Of a DNA stretch of 64,000 nucleotides, positions 24,571 through 38,210 are shown piece after piece. Source of the stretch: Stratiolaelaps scimitus (Eukaryota; Arthropoda; Arachnida; Mesostigmata; Laelapidae); the NCBI GenBank assembly GCA_019614645.1, contig JABWDB010000002.1, forward strand, positions 28,695,501 through 28,759,500, written 5' to 3'. Each line of letters begins with the position of its first letter. Positions within the stretch are counted from its first letter, which is position 1. Both the position numbers and the translations under genes were made by a program. The notes under the pieces were generated by a model that ran no database searches, was not told the DNA's origin, and saw nothing but the letters and a program-made list of their open reading frames with translations.

Positions 24571-27500
24571 AAGCTCTTCTCAGACTTAAATAAAATAGCA
24601 TTTATTTATTAAATACCTAAAGAATGTTCGTACAGGATATCGCATGATACTACGACCCATCTCTATATGACACAGGACAGTTCAAAAATGTTTGGTTGGT
24701 TTACATATCCAACCTGTATGCGATGACTGTTGCCAAGGCAGTGTGCCTCTGTTTTCTGTCATTCGCTTTCGAAAGGGCTTTCATGTATATATTTTGAAAA
24801 AATTATCTCAACTACTGGAATAGCTGAGAACCCTCTCGGGGGAAGTTAGTCCACTTGGTGTGCATTCATACTCAGTGACATAGAGTCAGCTTATATTTAT
24901 GTATGTATGCGTGTGTATGTCTGTATATGTACGCGACAAACATGGTGATTGCCTGATGGATACGTGACCGATTTACGAAATATTCCACTTTATACTGCTG
25001 TACGAAGTCCATCCTGCTATTCGTCTAATATTCGACGAGATAGTCGACCGACTTAGGTCGTTGGCTTGTATAACACTGACTAAGGGCCTGAGCTATAGCT
25101 GCTACTTTGCCGGAACACAGTGCTCTGTTTGCGCGGTCAAAAGGGACTCATGGGTTTGCGTTTTAATCCACCTAGTAAAATACAGTAACAGTATTCAATA
25201 GTGGCCTCGGTTGAGATCGTTAAATAATCACGTTAAAGATGAGCAAGGCTCAATCTGGCTTTGAACCTCAACTGACACCTAATGATTGTTTTATTTACGC
25301 ACTGCTACCGAAAAATTGAGGGCGGCGCTGTAGGGACTATTTTCAAAAGGTTACGGGTACTCACTCACTATTCACTTTTAGTTGAAATACTGATTCATGC
25401 GGTGGCTCTGTGTGAGGGTCCCGTCTTGCCAACTATGAAATCCTGAGTTCATGCCCCAAGGGATACACATTATTCTCAATTGAATCTAAGTCAAAACTTA
25501 TTTTACTGACATATAACTCCAGTAGGAAATGGTATTTCGAAATAGTCCAAATTGTGGTTTAGGAACAAGTGAGTACAGTGCAAGGACAGAAAAATTTAAC
25601 TTATTTCACATAATTATAAAGATTAGTTGAGTTCTTATTTTCACCTCATGGTGCAAATCTGTTTTACTCGCGCTTGAACGAAGTCATTCTTTTCTCCCAT
25701 GATATATTACACATTGGTGTCCTCAAGCTCCCCACTCGTTGCTGGAGTATTCATAAATGGTAGAAGTTTTAACTCTAACAACCCTAGTTGAACTTTATAT
25801 AGTCAAATAACGGTGTTTTTAGCTACTGAATAAAGACTGAAAGCGGCCCCCCCTATATAAACAGTAGAAGCGCTTGAAGCATGCACACGTGGATAGATAG
25901 AACTCTTCTATAAAAGTGTGAGCTTTCCTAAGTCAACAAACACTAGTGAGTCGCACAGGGCGATGCCTTGTACTTACCCAAGGAGTATTGTTCCCAATAA
26001 AATGTACATGGCGGGATTATACAGCTTTTGTATATTTACACCTGAAACAAGCGCCAAAGTGAATAAAATTATTAGCAATGGTACGCTTTGTAGTTTAGCT
26101 CCCTACTAGTTGTGTGGCCTTGCACTATGTTTATAATTTATAATAATTGTGAAAATAGTATTCGTATACGACTTGATCTCCTCAATATGCATACATCGTG
26201 GTAATAATGACCCGTAATTACTTATCAAATGACTGCTGACACCTCTACACAGCAAACAATCGAGGGAAATCCTTATTTGCACTATTCGTTAATCTGTTTC
26301 CGTTTTACTTGAAACTTGGAACTTTGAGGTAACGCACTTGAAATACTACAGAACTATTTCCCAAGGTATTTTAACGTTAAGCGATTTGGGAACAAGGTAG
26401 TTGTCTAACATATTAGTCGTTATCTATTCGGATGTGGATCTTCACGTGTTCTAGCATTTCACAAAACCCTGCCATTTATACGGAAGCATTATGGTAGGAT
26501 TTTGGGTTTTCAAAAAGGTGGGACGTAATCCGAATGAACTTAACCAGCACAGAAGTACGAAAACCGTCGAGATGTGTAATAACAGGCCGGAACATGTTCC
26601 ACACATTCCTTGCATTGAAGTTTTATACGGCCAATTCAGAAAAGATTGTCTCTCTCAACGCACGATTATTGGAAGTGTATTATTCGATTGGAAAAATATA
26701 TTACCAGCGTAAATATGAATGTGATTTTGATCAGATATTACTTTAATTAATAATTAAAATGATGAGTAATGTAATACGTTCGTGGAATGAAGAGCACCTC
26801 GCATAGGTACTCCTTCAACGAGCCTTCTGTATTTTATATTATACTGAGCCTGACTGACTGAGGCGCAACGTATACACTGATATGACAAATATTGCAGCCG
26901 ACAACAATACAGCGGACGGATTATTAGGTATAGAAAATGATAGTAGTGAAATAGCGTAGTAATAGTTGTGAATAGTAGTTAATATTTATATTAATAAATA
27001 TAAATAAATAATAATGAATGTGAAGTGAGCATTGAATCAAATCAGTAATAGAAATATTGGATTATCAACAGCGTTCTGACCGCCTTAATACAATAATAGA
27101 AATAAAATGCCGAACTTCGATTCGCATCGTCGACTGATAAGGTGAGCATATTTTTTGTTTATATACCAAGCGTATTCACAGAGCGCACTCTTGAATCAAA
27201 ATCATATTGTGAAGTTATATTTTGGGTTTGGGCAAACAACACAAATAAATGTTGGTACGTGTCAGTCTGAATGCAACATTTACCTCGGTCGATCGTCTGA
27301 AGTGAAATACACCAGGCGGCTTCGGAAAAACAAATGCATCAGAAGAAAGACTAACAATACTTAAAAATATTCCATATTCGAACTTTTGTATAGGCAAAAT
27401 ATCCTTCCTCTCATCGGAATGGGAGTCAGTTTTCGGTCATGCAGTTTGTATACTTTTTGCAACTGCTTCAAAGCACTTTGAAAGGTCCAGGACGTGGGTA

Positions 27501-29594
27501 ACGACAACTCACATGGTGGTGTCAAAACAAATAAAACAGAGACGTGATGAAGTTCAGTTGTTGTTTTGCGCTGGTTGACTAACGGGATATGTTAAAGGTC
27601 GTAGGCCGCTATTGAATAGGCGATCTACTTATCCAGGGGAAAGAGCACCGCATTACTCTTTTGTTTAAGGCACCGATCGTCTATTTCGCTATCGCTCACC
27701 CACATCAGCATACCCTAACAAACTCATCAGATTGCTATTGTCCTTGGCTGGACCACTTTAGTTTCCCTATCTTGCTTGTGCTCTGTCTGCTAGGTCTCTA
27801 TTTTAGGCATGCGACGTTCATGGAAATTTACTTGGTAGGGATCAAAGACGAAGGAAGCGGCGATGAAATAATTCTCAGAACGTCTTTAAATATACACGTA
27901 CTGCTCTCGAACTTTTCGCACAATGTCTTCCTTTTCGGCGTTGCTTTCTACGCAGCTTCCGCTCTCGTTGACCATCAACTTTAGTTCGCAACTGCAACCC
28001 TATGCTCGCCTATCGAGTGGAATAAAAGGCTCACATTCCACGGAAGTTGATGTGTCTACAGAACACCTTTCATTAATGCAGGCACATATTGTGTTTGGTG
28101 TGTTTTTTTCTCTGTCAGACGATTGTTGTATTATTATACTGTAGTCCAAAATGCATCGGGTTGTCACCGTGCTTCACCTTTTCATCACCATTACCGCCTT
28201 GCTTGTGACACTTTATGAGAAACCTCTAGTCTCGGGGGACGGGGGTGTCAACATAAACATCACCATCTCATTAGCGGGCGTGAAGTGATAAAAAAGGCGG
28301 GATAAACCGCCCAGTGTTAAGCATATAGCATACTCCAATGACGATCTAGTACCAGACTTAGTCTGGTTATTGTGTCCAGTATCGAAGGAAGAATATATAT
28401 ATATATGGGCACGGCAACGACTTCGACTCGGCGCTCTTACCGGCGCCTGTTGTTATATTGTCTCGTGGTATTCGATGTCCTCGGAACAAAGTGTTGGCCA
28501 AGAGCGGTCATGCGTGGTGTATCCACACGAGAAGGCATGAGCATGATAAACACAAACGTCACTCCTCAACCCTCCCCACCTTCCGCCCTCATCCGTAGAT
28601 TGCGTCCCAGGCTTTGACCATTTAACACGGCCATTCACAGGACTCTGTCGGAGACTCTATTACTTGGCTCCACTGCCGGAGCAAGCTACCACTACCAACG
28701 TTATTGTTCTACATTCAACCATGTACTAGGTCCGCTCCTACTGGCGTGGCTACCCTGAAACACGTCCCTCCAATTTAAGCCTGTCTACGTCACACATCAT
28801 AATTATAATCAACATGGCCATTATACAACCGCAACACATGCTAATTATTACTCTGCTCGATCGATGTGCGCTGTGCTACTCATACGTTCAGGATCAAACT
28901 CATGATTGATCAAGCAACGAGATATTTTTAACATCTCAAAATTTCTTTGAATGTCTCGATCACTCCTTACCAAGCGTTAATATGCATTGCGCATTAAGCC
29001 GCTAAGAAGTAGCAGCATATTTATTGGCGTACCTTATGCCCAACATACGTTCTAACTGGGTGTGAAGATCAGGTAGGTAACGAAGATTTTCTCAAGGGGG
29101 TGCGATTGTGAGTCACCTTACAGATATATAACTCGTGAAAAGGTTGTTGTTTAAAGTAAAATGTCGAATGTTCGTTGATGGAAAATCTTAGATCAAAAAC
29201 AGTATGCATTTTATGTGGTTTTTAAGCCAAACACTGCTGAAAAACGAATTTGGGTAGTCACTGCTATATCAGTGAAGCCCAAGATGGATGTGTTTGTTGA
29301 GACGCCCGAGAACAGTTCTGCAAACATAGGAACCACCCGCGGGCCGTCTGCTATTCCTCCGTCTCCTGTGGCACCTTCTCACTGAGAACTACTCTTGGAG
29401 CTCCGCGAAATTCGCCAGCATATCGTTTCATCCCACGAATCGCCTTAATGGTGATCCTCTCGGCATATATTTCATCGATTATATCATATCGTGGTGTAAG
29501 TATATCCATGTGGTTGAACGATCCGTTTAGAGCACTGATAGGAAGGCACGGCACTCACTATATCGTGATTAATGGCGATACCACAGCAGGATAT

Positions 29595-31170
29595 TAACAC
29601 TCACGCATTTTATTGTTGATATTTGTATTTGCACTCGGAAAGCTCCCGGGCAGTCGACAGTCACTGAACACGGTCTGCCCTGGGGAGGCACTGGGTGGCG
29701 CGTTTGACGACTGGGCTCGGGGGAATTCAGACAGGAGCTGAAGTTGCCGCTATTGCTGCAGCTAATGCTGCTCCTGCTCCTGTTGTTCGGGCGCTGCTGC
29801 TGCTGCTGCTGTTCGTAATGCTGCGGCTGCTGCTGTTTGTGATGCTGCGGCTGCTGCTGCGACGTTTATTCGCTTTAGCTGGTGCTTTCCTTTCAGCTGG
29901 TGCCTCGCCTGCTGCTGGGTCGTGCGGTAGACAGCCTTTGCACGACGGTACGTCCAGCAGCAGCACGAGCAATGATGATGGCCAACGCGGACGGTTGGGA
30001 TTGGGCCGCGGATGGTAACGCGTTGAATGACGCGGAGGCCGCTGGGCACCTGAAGTGCCGTCGGCCGGGTGGCCAGATCGGCCGAAACGGCCGGCGGCCA
30101 GATCCGGAGCCTGCGCCGGGCCCACAACCCGGATTAGGGAATAGCCGGGCTCGGAAGAGCCGAAGCAGCAGCCTTCCTGCAACTGCAGCTGGCGGGAGGA
30201 AGCGGTCACGGCCGTGTCACGCCCCGACGCGTGCCGCGGGACGCCGCAGGCCTCCTCCGCCGCCGCCGCTGCTGCTTCCGCTGTCGCAGCTACTGCTGCT
30301 GTCTCTTGTTGTTACCGCCTGGTTGTTCAGTTCTTGCGTCTCCCTAGGCCAAATCACGAAATATTTGAATTTGAGGAATTCGACTTCGGCTTAGCTCTCG
30401 CGCTTGAGTTCCCTGGAGCGAAGAGGCTATGACGGCCCTGAGAGGTTGGTTGGTGTCCTGGCGTCTGTACTGTGGCGGGGGGCCTCTGTGCGTTGGGGCC
30501 GCTGCCTGGCTGCTTATAGCGCGATGGGGCGCGGAGCGCTGGGGCGCGCAGCGCAGCCGGCAAGCGAGTTGCGATCACCACCGCATGGCGCCGGGCAGCA
30601 GATCCGGTTCCGGGCCCGGGGTAATCTTACCAACACCAAGCGAATTTCGACGACATAGTCGCACTTAATACGAGAAACAATGTCAAAACATCACAACGTG
30701 TGTACGGAGCTCAGGAGTGGACCGCGAGAGGGGCCCGGAGGAGCGAGAGATCTTCAAGAGAAGGCCCTTGGAGGAAAGAGGAGAGAGGGGAGGCCCTCGC
30801 AGGTCTCGCAGTCATCGCGGGCGAGGGGCAACCTTCTCGTACACGCAGCAAACACTAACACTCACATACAGGCACACCAACCAACTAGGCCACGAGCATA
30901 GGCGCGCGCGCACAGACAGTGCACGTTCTGCAGACGTCCCCGACCATAACTACGGAACCGAGCGAATCACTTTTTCCAAAGGGAGTCGTGAGGCCTAGAG
31001 TTTGCTCCGACGAACAGGCGCAGAGTCCTCGGTGGGGGAGGGTATAGGAGACCAAGGCGGCTGAACGGAGATAAACGGACGGAGACGCAGCCGGGAGGGA
31101 GTCGGGGAAGGGCCTGGGTGCAACAGGACAACTCGAATGACGCCATTGTAATGAGAAGACGCTTACGCCT
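29595..31170. promoter_or_regulatory. GC- and CpG-rich block with CAG/CTG repeats
   Basis: Clearly richer in G+C and CpG than its surroundings. From 29759 to 29870 runs of CTG (plus) or CAG (minus) occur, opening all three minus frames as poly-Gln, poly-Ser or poly-Ala. The poly-Gln frame stays open for about 90 codons and ends at a good donor, TGC|GTGAGT (29605), so it might be an exon; but a stop sits just before the glutamines. The long frames here overlap one another on both strands, which GC richness alone explains. Best read as a possible promoter/5'-exon island. Confidence 0.35.
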
Positions 31171-34100
31171 CAAGCTCGAGGCAGGCCGCTTTTACAAAGG
31201 ACGGAGTTAATATCAAACTATGAGGAACCGAACCGGAACTGAACCATGCCCACATTGCAATTGACCTATCGCTCCTCGCGCCACCACGAGTCGTTCAACA
31301 GCCACTTTTCTATTAAATATCAGCAGCTCGCAGCCAGATTTGGTAGCATACTGAGTCCCTATAAACGTCTCCCTTAAGCTGAGGCAGAATGTAGCACTGC
31401 TCTGTAATGGAAACATCTTGCGGTTTAGTTCAAGAACGCAACCTAAACTTATATTCTTTCTCTCTATTTTGAAAACTGGGACTAATATCGCAGTATCTAC
31501 TCTGCGCGAGACCTCAATCCATTGCCAGCTAGGGGTCTGCTCTACATATGGTGGGCGTCAGACGCAAGGTAGGTCTCCTCTTCAGACTCATCCAATTCAT
31601 AGATTCGAACAAAATCCGCGTCATCGCCTCGTCGTTCAACCAGGTCGGATAGTTTCGTTGGGCCAACAGCGGGAAAGCGCCGGCGACTTGGTCTGGCTTC
31701 TCAATAGCAGCAACTTTACGTCCCGTGACATAAGCCGGTGAGGCGAGGCGTAGGCAGGCTGCCTTTCTGCTAGCAGCCGCGAACTGAGAAGGGTGGCCCC
31801 AACACGGGGAAAACATGTGAGGGATCTGAGGGGACGAAGGGCTACGTGGAGTAAGCGGGCTGCGTTGGTAGCTTAAACGGAGAGGGGATGAGCGCATGTT
31901 CCAAGTGATACGTCGTAGTGCATGTCTTCTAGAGGGCTTGGTTGGGGTTTCTGGCCATTGGATAGGCGCGAGAGTTGGGAGCGTATGAGTGCTTGTATGT
32001 GGCCGTGTGTGTGTGTGTGCCGTCAGCATCGGCCCCTCTCTTCGACCGGAGCTTAGCGTGCGCGTTCTCATCAAATCCGTCAGAGCCGCCTGCCGAGGAT
32101 CCTTCAAAGCGCCTCAGCCCCTCCCCTAAATTTCCCAGGCTCCCCTCAGTCCCCATTCCCATTGCCTCACTTCATCCCGCCTTCCCGTCAGTTATCCCCT
32201 TCCGAAAAGCGGGATCTCTGGATAGCGGGGAGGGGAGACGAGACGCTAGCTGTTTCCGAAAAGGAGGGCGTTGGTCCTGGAAAGAGAATGCACGGGAACG
32301 GAAGGACCGGCGCCAGGGCCGCTCGAGAGCGCGTTGGTAGGAGAGAGTCACATAGATACGGCCATCCAAGGCGTCGGCGCCTAGAAAGACAGACACCCAG
32401 CCCGGGATGAGTGTACAAGCGAGCATGGCTTTCTGAATAGCTGGAAGACGGGGTCCTTATGTACTACCAGCGCCAGCCAGAGGCTCTGGATCTAGCACGA
32501 TACAGGGCTCGCTCTTGATAGATCCAGACGTAGAGGTAAACTTACCCACAAAAGAGGATCAACGTCATCGCATGGCATCGCATCTTTTCAGGTCTTCAGC
32601 AGGGAACTCGCCCTCGTACTCGTATACCACCGCGATTAAATTTTTCGAAAGACGGGTCCTATGCAATAATTTATACAGGATCAACTGGCAACCTTCCATG
32701 TTGTTGTGATGAGACCGACAGATTGCGGTTTGTTGCATGTGGCCAGAGAAGTGGTGCCGAAACAAACACTCTCATCTTTCTAATTCGTAAACAATATGAT
32801 GGAAAGAAAATAAGCCTTTTCACAATAAATAGAGTAAACAGTTTATTGTCCTCAGTAGAAAACTGTCTTCCCTCTGAATAAATCAATTTGTCTGAATTGC
32901 CCTCGTAAGCAGGCTATCAAAATAATCATTCGTATGAGCAAACTTCACACGTTGTGCTCAACGCAATAATTTGTCTCTTAGGGTGTGTGTTTACAAATCA
33001 ACGTCTTATCCAATAGCTAGTCATAGTGGGACTATAAAACCAAGGATGCAATAAGATATAAAATGGAACAACCTTTTCTTAAGTAGGAACAGAATGCCGA
33101 ACTCTGCTAAATTGATATTAGAAAGAGCCGAGCCAACTAGAACTTAAAGCTTTGAACAAATTATCTCAATGGCAATGTGCTGCTGTTTTCTGGTCAGTGT
33201 TCAGTCAGCTAGCGAAGATGATAACGGTACATTTTTTCCCCTCGAACTGCCTTCAGTTGCGTTTTGCTTCGTTGCAAGGAAGTGAGTCCCTTAGTTGGTC
33301 TAAAGCAAGAGAGATTTGCAGTTCATTCTAATCAGACAAGCTGGTTCTTGCGCTGCGCAATGACGGCAACGCATGGAGGACGAAAGGAGTGTGTCTGATT
33401 TATTGTCGGAGCGTACAGCCGAATGGGTGAGGTGGTGGGTTCGACCTGGTGATCCAAACAGTCAGTCGGCGTGACCAGCGACTGACAGAGGCCGACGAGT
33501 TTCTTTTCCCTTCTACTCCTCTTTCTACGTCATCTTCCCTTCAACAAAACTCCCACCCTCAACGAGACGCTTTCGCATTGGGGTCGCTTAGTCACTCTCA
33601 TCTCCGCTCTGCACTAGTACAGAACGGAGCTCGCTTGAGACACGCTCGCTCCACTGCTGCTGCCACCGCTGCCGCCGCCGCAATCTTTTGGAGTTGCCTC
33701 AACCACCGCCTTTGCCACTAGGTACAACGGAGCAGGCGGCGACCATGGCAACCAAAGGAGGGTAACTGGCCAAGGAGGAAGATTGAAGGGAGAAGTGTTG
33801 AGTGAGTGCACATACGTGTGTACCCTGAAGAACAAACGATAGAGAGGATGGGAGAAGAGGGAAATAGAAAGAGGGGGCGAGACAGCATGAGTAAAGAAAC
33901 ATGGTTGAAAACGAATGAGCGAATACTAGAGAGATGGAGAAACAACCAATTGAGTCCTCCGTTCCGGCTTCTTTCTATTCGTTGTTGTCCTCCGTCGTAC
34001 CCGATGTTGTAGCTCTTGGCGGCATCCTTATAGTATCCCCAGCCTTTCGTTGCCCCTCTTTGCAGCTGCTTCGTTCTCCCTTTTCCTTTATATTCCTTCC

Positions 34101-35899
34101 TTCATCCACCACCATGACCACTCACCACTCTCCTCCCAATCAACCCTCTCATAATATCTTCCTTTAACTTCTACACTTCTCGAAGAAACCCTTATTTTGG
34201 TTTATTCCTCTCTCGTTTCTCGTCGAACGTCTGGCCGACCGCTAAACTAAGTCCATTCTCTGCTCCTTACTGTCTCTTGCCTGGTCTCCTTAAACTCCCC
34301 TATCTTTAGCGTGTGCCTCTTGACATTGACTCCATCTTCTACCACCAATTCGTGAACAAACGATTGTTGGTTGGAAAGAATCTTCTTCACTTAAGGGCTT
34401 AATCTCCTACCAAATGCACGATTTCTATTTTCAAAGGGTACCACACGTCCACCCGAGTGCTATAGTATCGCCGCATCACCGTTGAAGCAACTGCTTCAGT
34501 TGTTAGCAGAACTTCTAAATTATCTTTTATATGCAAGACAATATGTTAAACAAAAGCTCTGATCCGCAAAATGTACGTTGAATATTCTAATATATTTTTG
34601 GTCGAATCCACTTGGATAGGATATAAGGGATGTTCTTAGGGGCTGAGCTCAATGTCAAGCATTGCCAAAACATTCTTTGAGGGTGATTCACTCATACTTA
34701 GTTGAGGATCAAGTGAGCTCAACAGACGTCAAGAGAAACTTCTCTTGTGTAGCGGAACATTAAGTTACTTAGAAAATGATTACAAGCCAAAACAGATGCC
34801 ACAGTTACGACATATCCTTATGGGGAATTTAGCCAGTTTTAGAGCTTGTTGCCACACCTGATCAAATGACTTATTATCACGTTCTGCAGAACTAACAAAG
34901 ACTATCTATTATTATTAATTCAAATGACAAATTAATTCAATTATCTAATTTTACTTAAACCACGATCTGCGTGGAATTGTGAATCTTTCGAATGAGGAAC
35001 ATATGGGTGATTCCAACCCGAATCGGCAATTGCGGTGATAAATTATCTTAAGGGCTCATCGGAAAGAGCTTCCGCTTGTTCTCAATGACCCCTTAAGGAA
35101 GTCCCGCTTGTCTAAGGTCTACAGGTGCTAGCTTGTCAATGAGACCAAAACGTTCACCATGGCACTAGATTAACACTAACCGAAATATACCGATATACAG
35201 AAACAAAGAAGAAGCTCACTGCACAACCGATAACCAACCAACAGCTGTCACAACCCTCCTGGTCTAGGTTACGGAGCAACGCGTAAAAACAGCGTTGGAA
35301 GCCCCTTTTGAGGTAATTCATTTTTCTCAAGTTGCCAATTAGCTTTTCAGTAAAGCCGTTACACCAGGCAGACGATGTCAGAGTACGATACTGCATTGCT
35401 CAAAACGGTGATCTGGGGAGTAATAGACCTAGATGTCGAGAAGAGGTCTAACTGTGTGTCTCTTTAAAATAGACAAGCGGAGCTCACCACACTGCGTCAC
35501 TGCATTTAACACTTACCTCTTATATCAAAAGTCTGCCCTCATACCAATGTTTGAGTAAATTAACTGTTTGGTACACACTGCCGAGTGGCCTAAAACACGT
35601 TTTCCTGCTTCGTTCGTTACATTCAAAAGGAGCTTAAAAACAAGTTATCAAGTCACGAGAATTCGGGTAATGAGTTAATCCTCTTACATAACAAGTCAAG
35701 TATATGAACAATTAATCTGAATTTTGTTTATCTCTTACCGTTTGAATGTACGCACCACATTGTTCAATTTTAATTTCTAATTACGACTGATACATGGTAC
35801 CTTACGCATATTCGAGGAATTAAAAGTTAATTCAATAGGTGGATACATAATGTTCCTCCACCTTTCAGAAGAGAAGAGGTACAGATCGGGGAATCGTAC
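31171..35899. other. No gene seen
   Basis: GC-richer patches near 31.5-32.4 and 33.4-34.0 kb give overlapping open frames without domains; the rest is AT-rich. Confidence 0.5.
32005..32019. repeat. (GT)7 microsatellite
   Basis: Short GT run inside a moderately GC-rich patch (31.9-32.4 kb) that shows no supported gene. Confidence 0.9.
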
Positions 35900-36000
35900 G
35901 ATTATTCTGGATATTCACAGCCAGCATTTGACGTCCACGGAACTGCTTTCGGCATTGCTTCATACGACGGGTCCCTTAAATCCAAGTCCGCTAAGGTGTT
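35900..36000 (-). mobile_element. LINE 3'-coding end fragment
   Basis: Minus-strand DNA (…MPKAVPWTSNAGCEYPE, then stop) matches the 66-bp insertion at 16123-16188, whose minus strand reads LKAVPGTLNVGCGSARK. Both are therefore ends of the same element family. Upstream coding sequence is not recognisable. Confidence 0.5.
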
Positions 36001-36128
36001 GATCGAACCTCTGCACCTATGTGTCTTCGTCGATTGCTGGGCGCATACAAACACATCGCGCATCTTTTTACGCGAATTTATAGATATTTTTATAAATGCT
36101 CTAGGAGAGTGGGTTGTCACAATTTGTC

Positions 36129-36300
36129 CTACGAAGAAGACGTGACGCTCTCCATGCGAACGTTTATCTTGTTTGTTATGTGGTCGGTGCAAGCTACCAC
36201 AATTGGGCAGATAGTTTGCCCGCTACATAGATTATTCATACGAATGTCGAACAATTTACTTACAGTATCACTATTTTTTTGAGAGGAGGAAATTTTCCTC
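36129..36300 (-). mobile_element. CR1-like LINE C-terminal fragment
   Basis: The minus strand has SKLFDIRMNNLCSGQT, aligning with YKYFNVRQNNLRSGQT of the LINE copy at 53.1 kb. Similarity fades on both sides. A short, old remnant. Confidence 0.5.
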
Positions 36301-36472
36301 CAACACACAGACACCATCAGAGACATTCCAATCTCCGTAAAAGTATCATTTACGTGTATTCGTTTGTATATCCGAGTATCGGAAGCATCCAACAAAACGT
36401 GTTAATAATCTGTTATCATTATATGTCGAGTAGCCCGCCTGCGAAGACAATAATGTGCCCTATTAAAGACAA

Positions 36473-36475
36473 ATA

Positions 36476-36515
<40 letters not shown>
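36473..36515. repeat. TA microsatellite, about 43 bases
   Basis: TA dinucleotides with one TTT interruption near 36481. Confidence 0.95.
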
Positions 36516-36518
<3 letters not shown>

Positions 36519-37199
36519 ATGAGTGAACAAGAGTAAAATTGAGGTTGAAGGCTTTTCTACTCATGAAAATTCAACCATCTACCATCCAGGAGCTTGTCGC
36601 TTCTATTTTCTCAAGTATGTTTGTTCTCTGAGCGTAGTACAATCGTACCAGCGTCGATTGAGCTTAACACCAACAGCAAAATTTCCAGTTTTAACATCTT
36701 TCACACGAAGAATCTGTGGGAAAGAAAATCCATGCTCGTACTTCCCATCCCCATGACAGCCTAATGCAGCACAGTCCGTCTAAAAGCCTTCTTCTCCGCT
36801 CTCTGAAATGAGCGTAATTTGGCGGATTCGCGCTCCTAGACGCCTGAGACGTCGAGTAGTGGGGAAGTTGTACCGGCTAGGGTGTGAAAAGCACACAAGA
36901 CTACCGCGGAAAACAAGCTAGCTCGGGATGATTCAAATAGTCTCTCTCACAAGCCTTCAGCCTGACGGCGAAGAGCGGAGACCTCTTCTTCGAGCGCGAA
37001 CCTTGGCTTTTGAGAGGGTAGCTCTCGACACCGCTTCCTAACACAGTGGCCTTGTCTCCTGGTTTGGTTGTGCCGGTTTTCAGTCAGTGTGCTGCCTGCT
37101 TTATACCGAGTTTAAGTTGGAAAGAGAGAAAAGGATCCACCGGCCGATCTGAACGAAAGCCTGAATAAAATTGAGCTGCAAGTCAGCGTTTGCTCTTAA

Positions 37200-38200
37200 A
37201 AATTTCCCTCCGCGCCCTAGCGGCGACAGTCTCCTCTTCTTTCGCTTGTTCGTGCGTTCGCCTGCCAGCCCGGACACCCGCGCCCGTTTCTCCTATTTCT
37301 TCTTCGTGCTTTTCGTCGTGCCCCACTCGCACCCCCACATCTCTTTCCTTCTATCGCTCTAAAGTCCACCACGCAAAGAGAAAACAGTCTGTGATTCCTC
37401 TTCTTGCGCGCCTCTCTGCCGCCTTCTAACCTCTTCTTCTCTTTCACTCTTCTGCTCTTTCTTTTTCTCTTCTTCTCTCTACCTCTTTCTTCTTTTCTGA
37501 TTCTTTAGGTACGGTTACTCCTTCTCGTTCTATTCCAGCCAGGCTGCTCCTCTTTTTCGTTCTCGGGCTGTTTGTCCTTCCCGGTTTTGCTGGCCGGTTT
37601 TTCTACTTCTTTGATTTTTTCGCCCCACAGTGGTCTCCTTCTTCTCTTCTACCTTCTGCCTTCTCCGCCTTCTCTGTGTTCTTCTTTTCCTTCTGCTACT
37701 TCGCCTTCTTTCTCCTCTCTCGTGGCTTCTTCTTGCCGTCACCAGCCACCCAGTGAGCTCTTCGTCCCCTTCCTTGCCACGGCCTTTGCTGTTGCCTTCG
37801 TTCCGCCGCCGCCGCTTGTTTCCCTCTCCTATTACTCACATCCCTGTACTCCCTTTCACCCCTCCGATTCATCTCTGCTACACCACCCCCTAAGATTTTC
37901 CCTTCTCCTCTCCTTCTTTGCCTTTTTCTTCTTCTCTCGCTTTCGATGCCGCTGTCGTCCTTCTGCAAAGAATCATGCGTCCGTCCGTTTCTCCATAGGT
38001 TCATTCGTTCGTTCTACGGACGACTTGCGGCGACCAACACAACGCTGGACCGAACTGGTCATCCCACGCTACTACCCCCACGATCCTGTTACTCAGTCAG
38101 TTCGTTCCTTTAGTTGGAAACGCAAGCTTCAACTCCCATCCACTTTGTCGCCAGCCCTATCCTTCCCTCTCTCTCTCTCACTCGCCTTCTGCAACTTTGT
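37200..38200. repeat. Long pyrimidine-rich (CT) tract
   Basis: About 1 kb in which the plus strand is dominated by C and T, especially 37420-37960. It opens long low-complexity frames (Ser/Phe/Leu/Pro on plus, Arg/Glu on minus) that I do not accept as genes. Such tracts can form triplex DNA or bind GAGA-type factors on the other strand. Confidence 0.6.
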
Positions 38201-38210
38201 CCGTTAGTAA

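Larger units (their letters stand above)
20872..29594. other. No convincing gene
   Basis: AT-rich. Only the two weak candidates at 21739 and 24316 and a TA microsatellite deserve mention. Confidence 0.5.

Noticed and set aside
29727..30394. Frames of 121 to 170 codons on both strands
   Set aside because: They overlap each other in several frames of a GC-rich, triplet-repeat block, where stop codons are rare by composition. No domain is visible.
31529..32107. 192-codon minus-strand frame
   Set aside because: Contains a translated GT microsatellite (HTHTRPHTSTHT) and no recognisable domain; overlapping open frames exist on the plus strand.
33425..33480. Possible tRNA (ggttcgacc, like a T-loop)
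   Set aside because: No matching acceptor, D and anticodon stems could be folded around it. Similar lone motifs at 3250, 25440 and 52970 also failed.
37572..38207. 211-codon open frame on the plus strand
   Set aside because: Made almost entirely of Ser, Phe, Leu and Pro from the pyrimidine-rich tract. Comparable frames open in other phases, as low complexity predicts.
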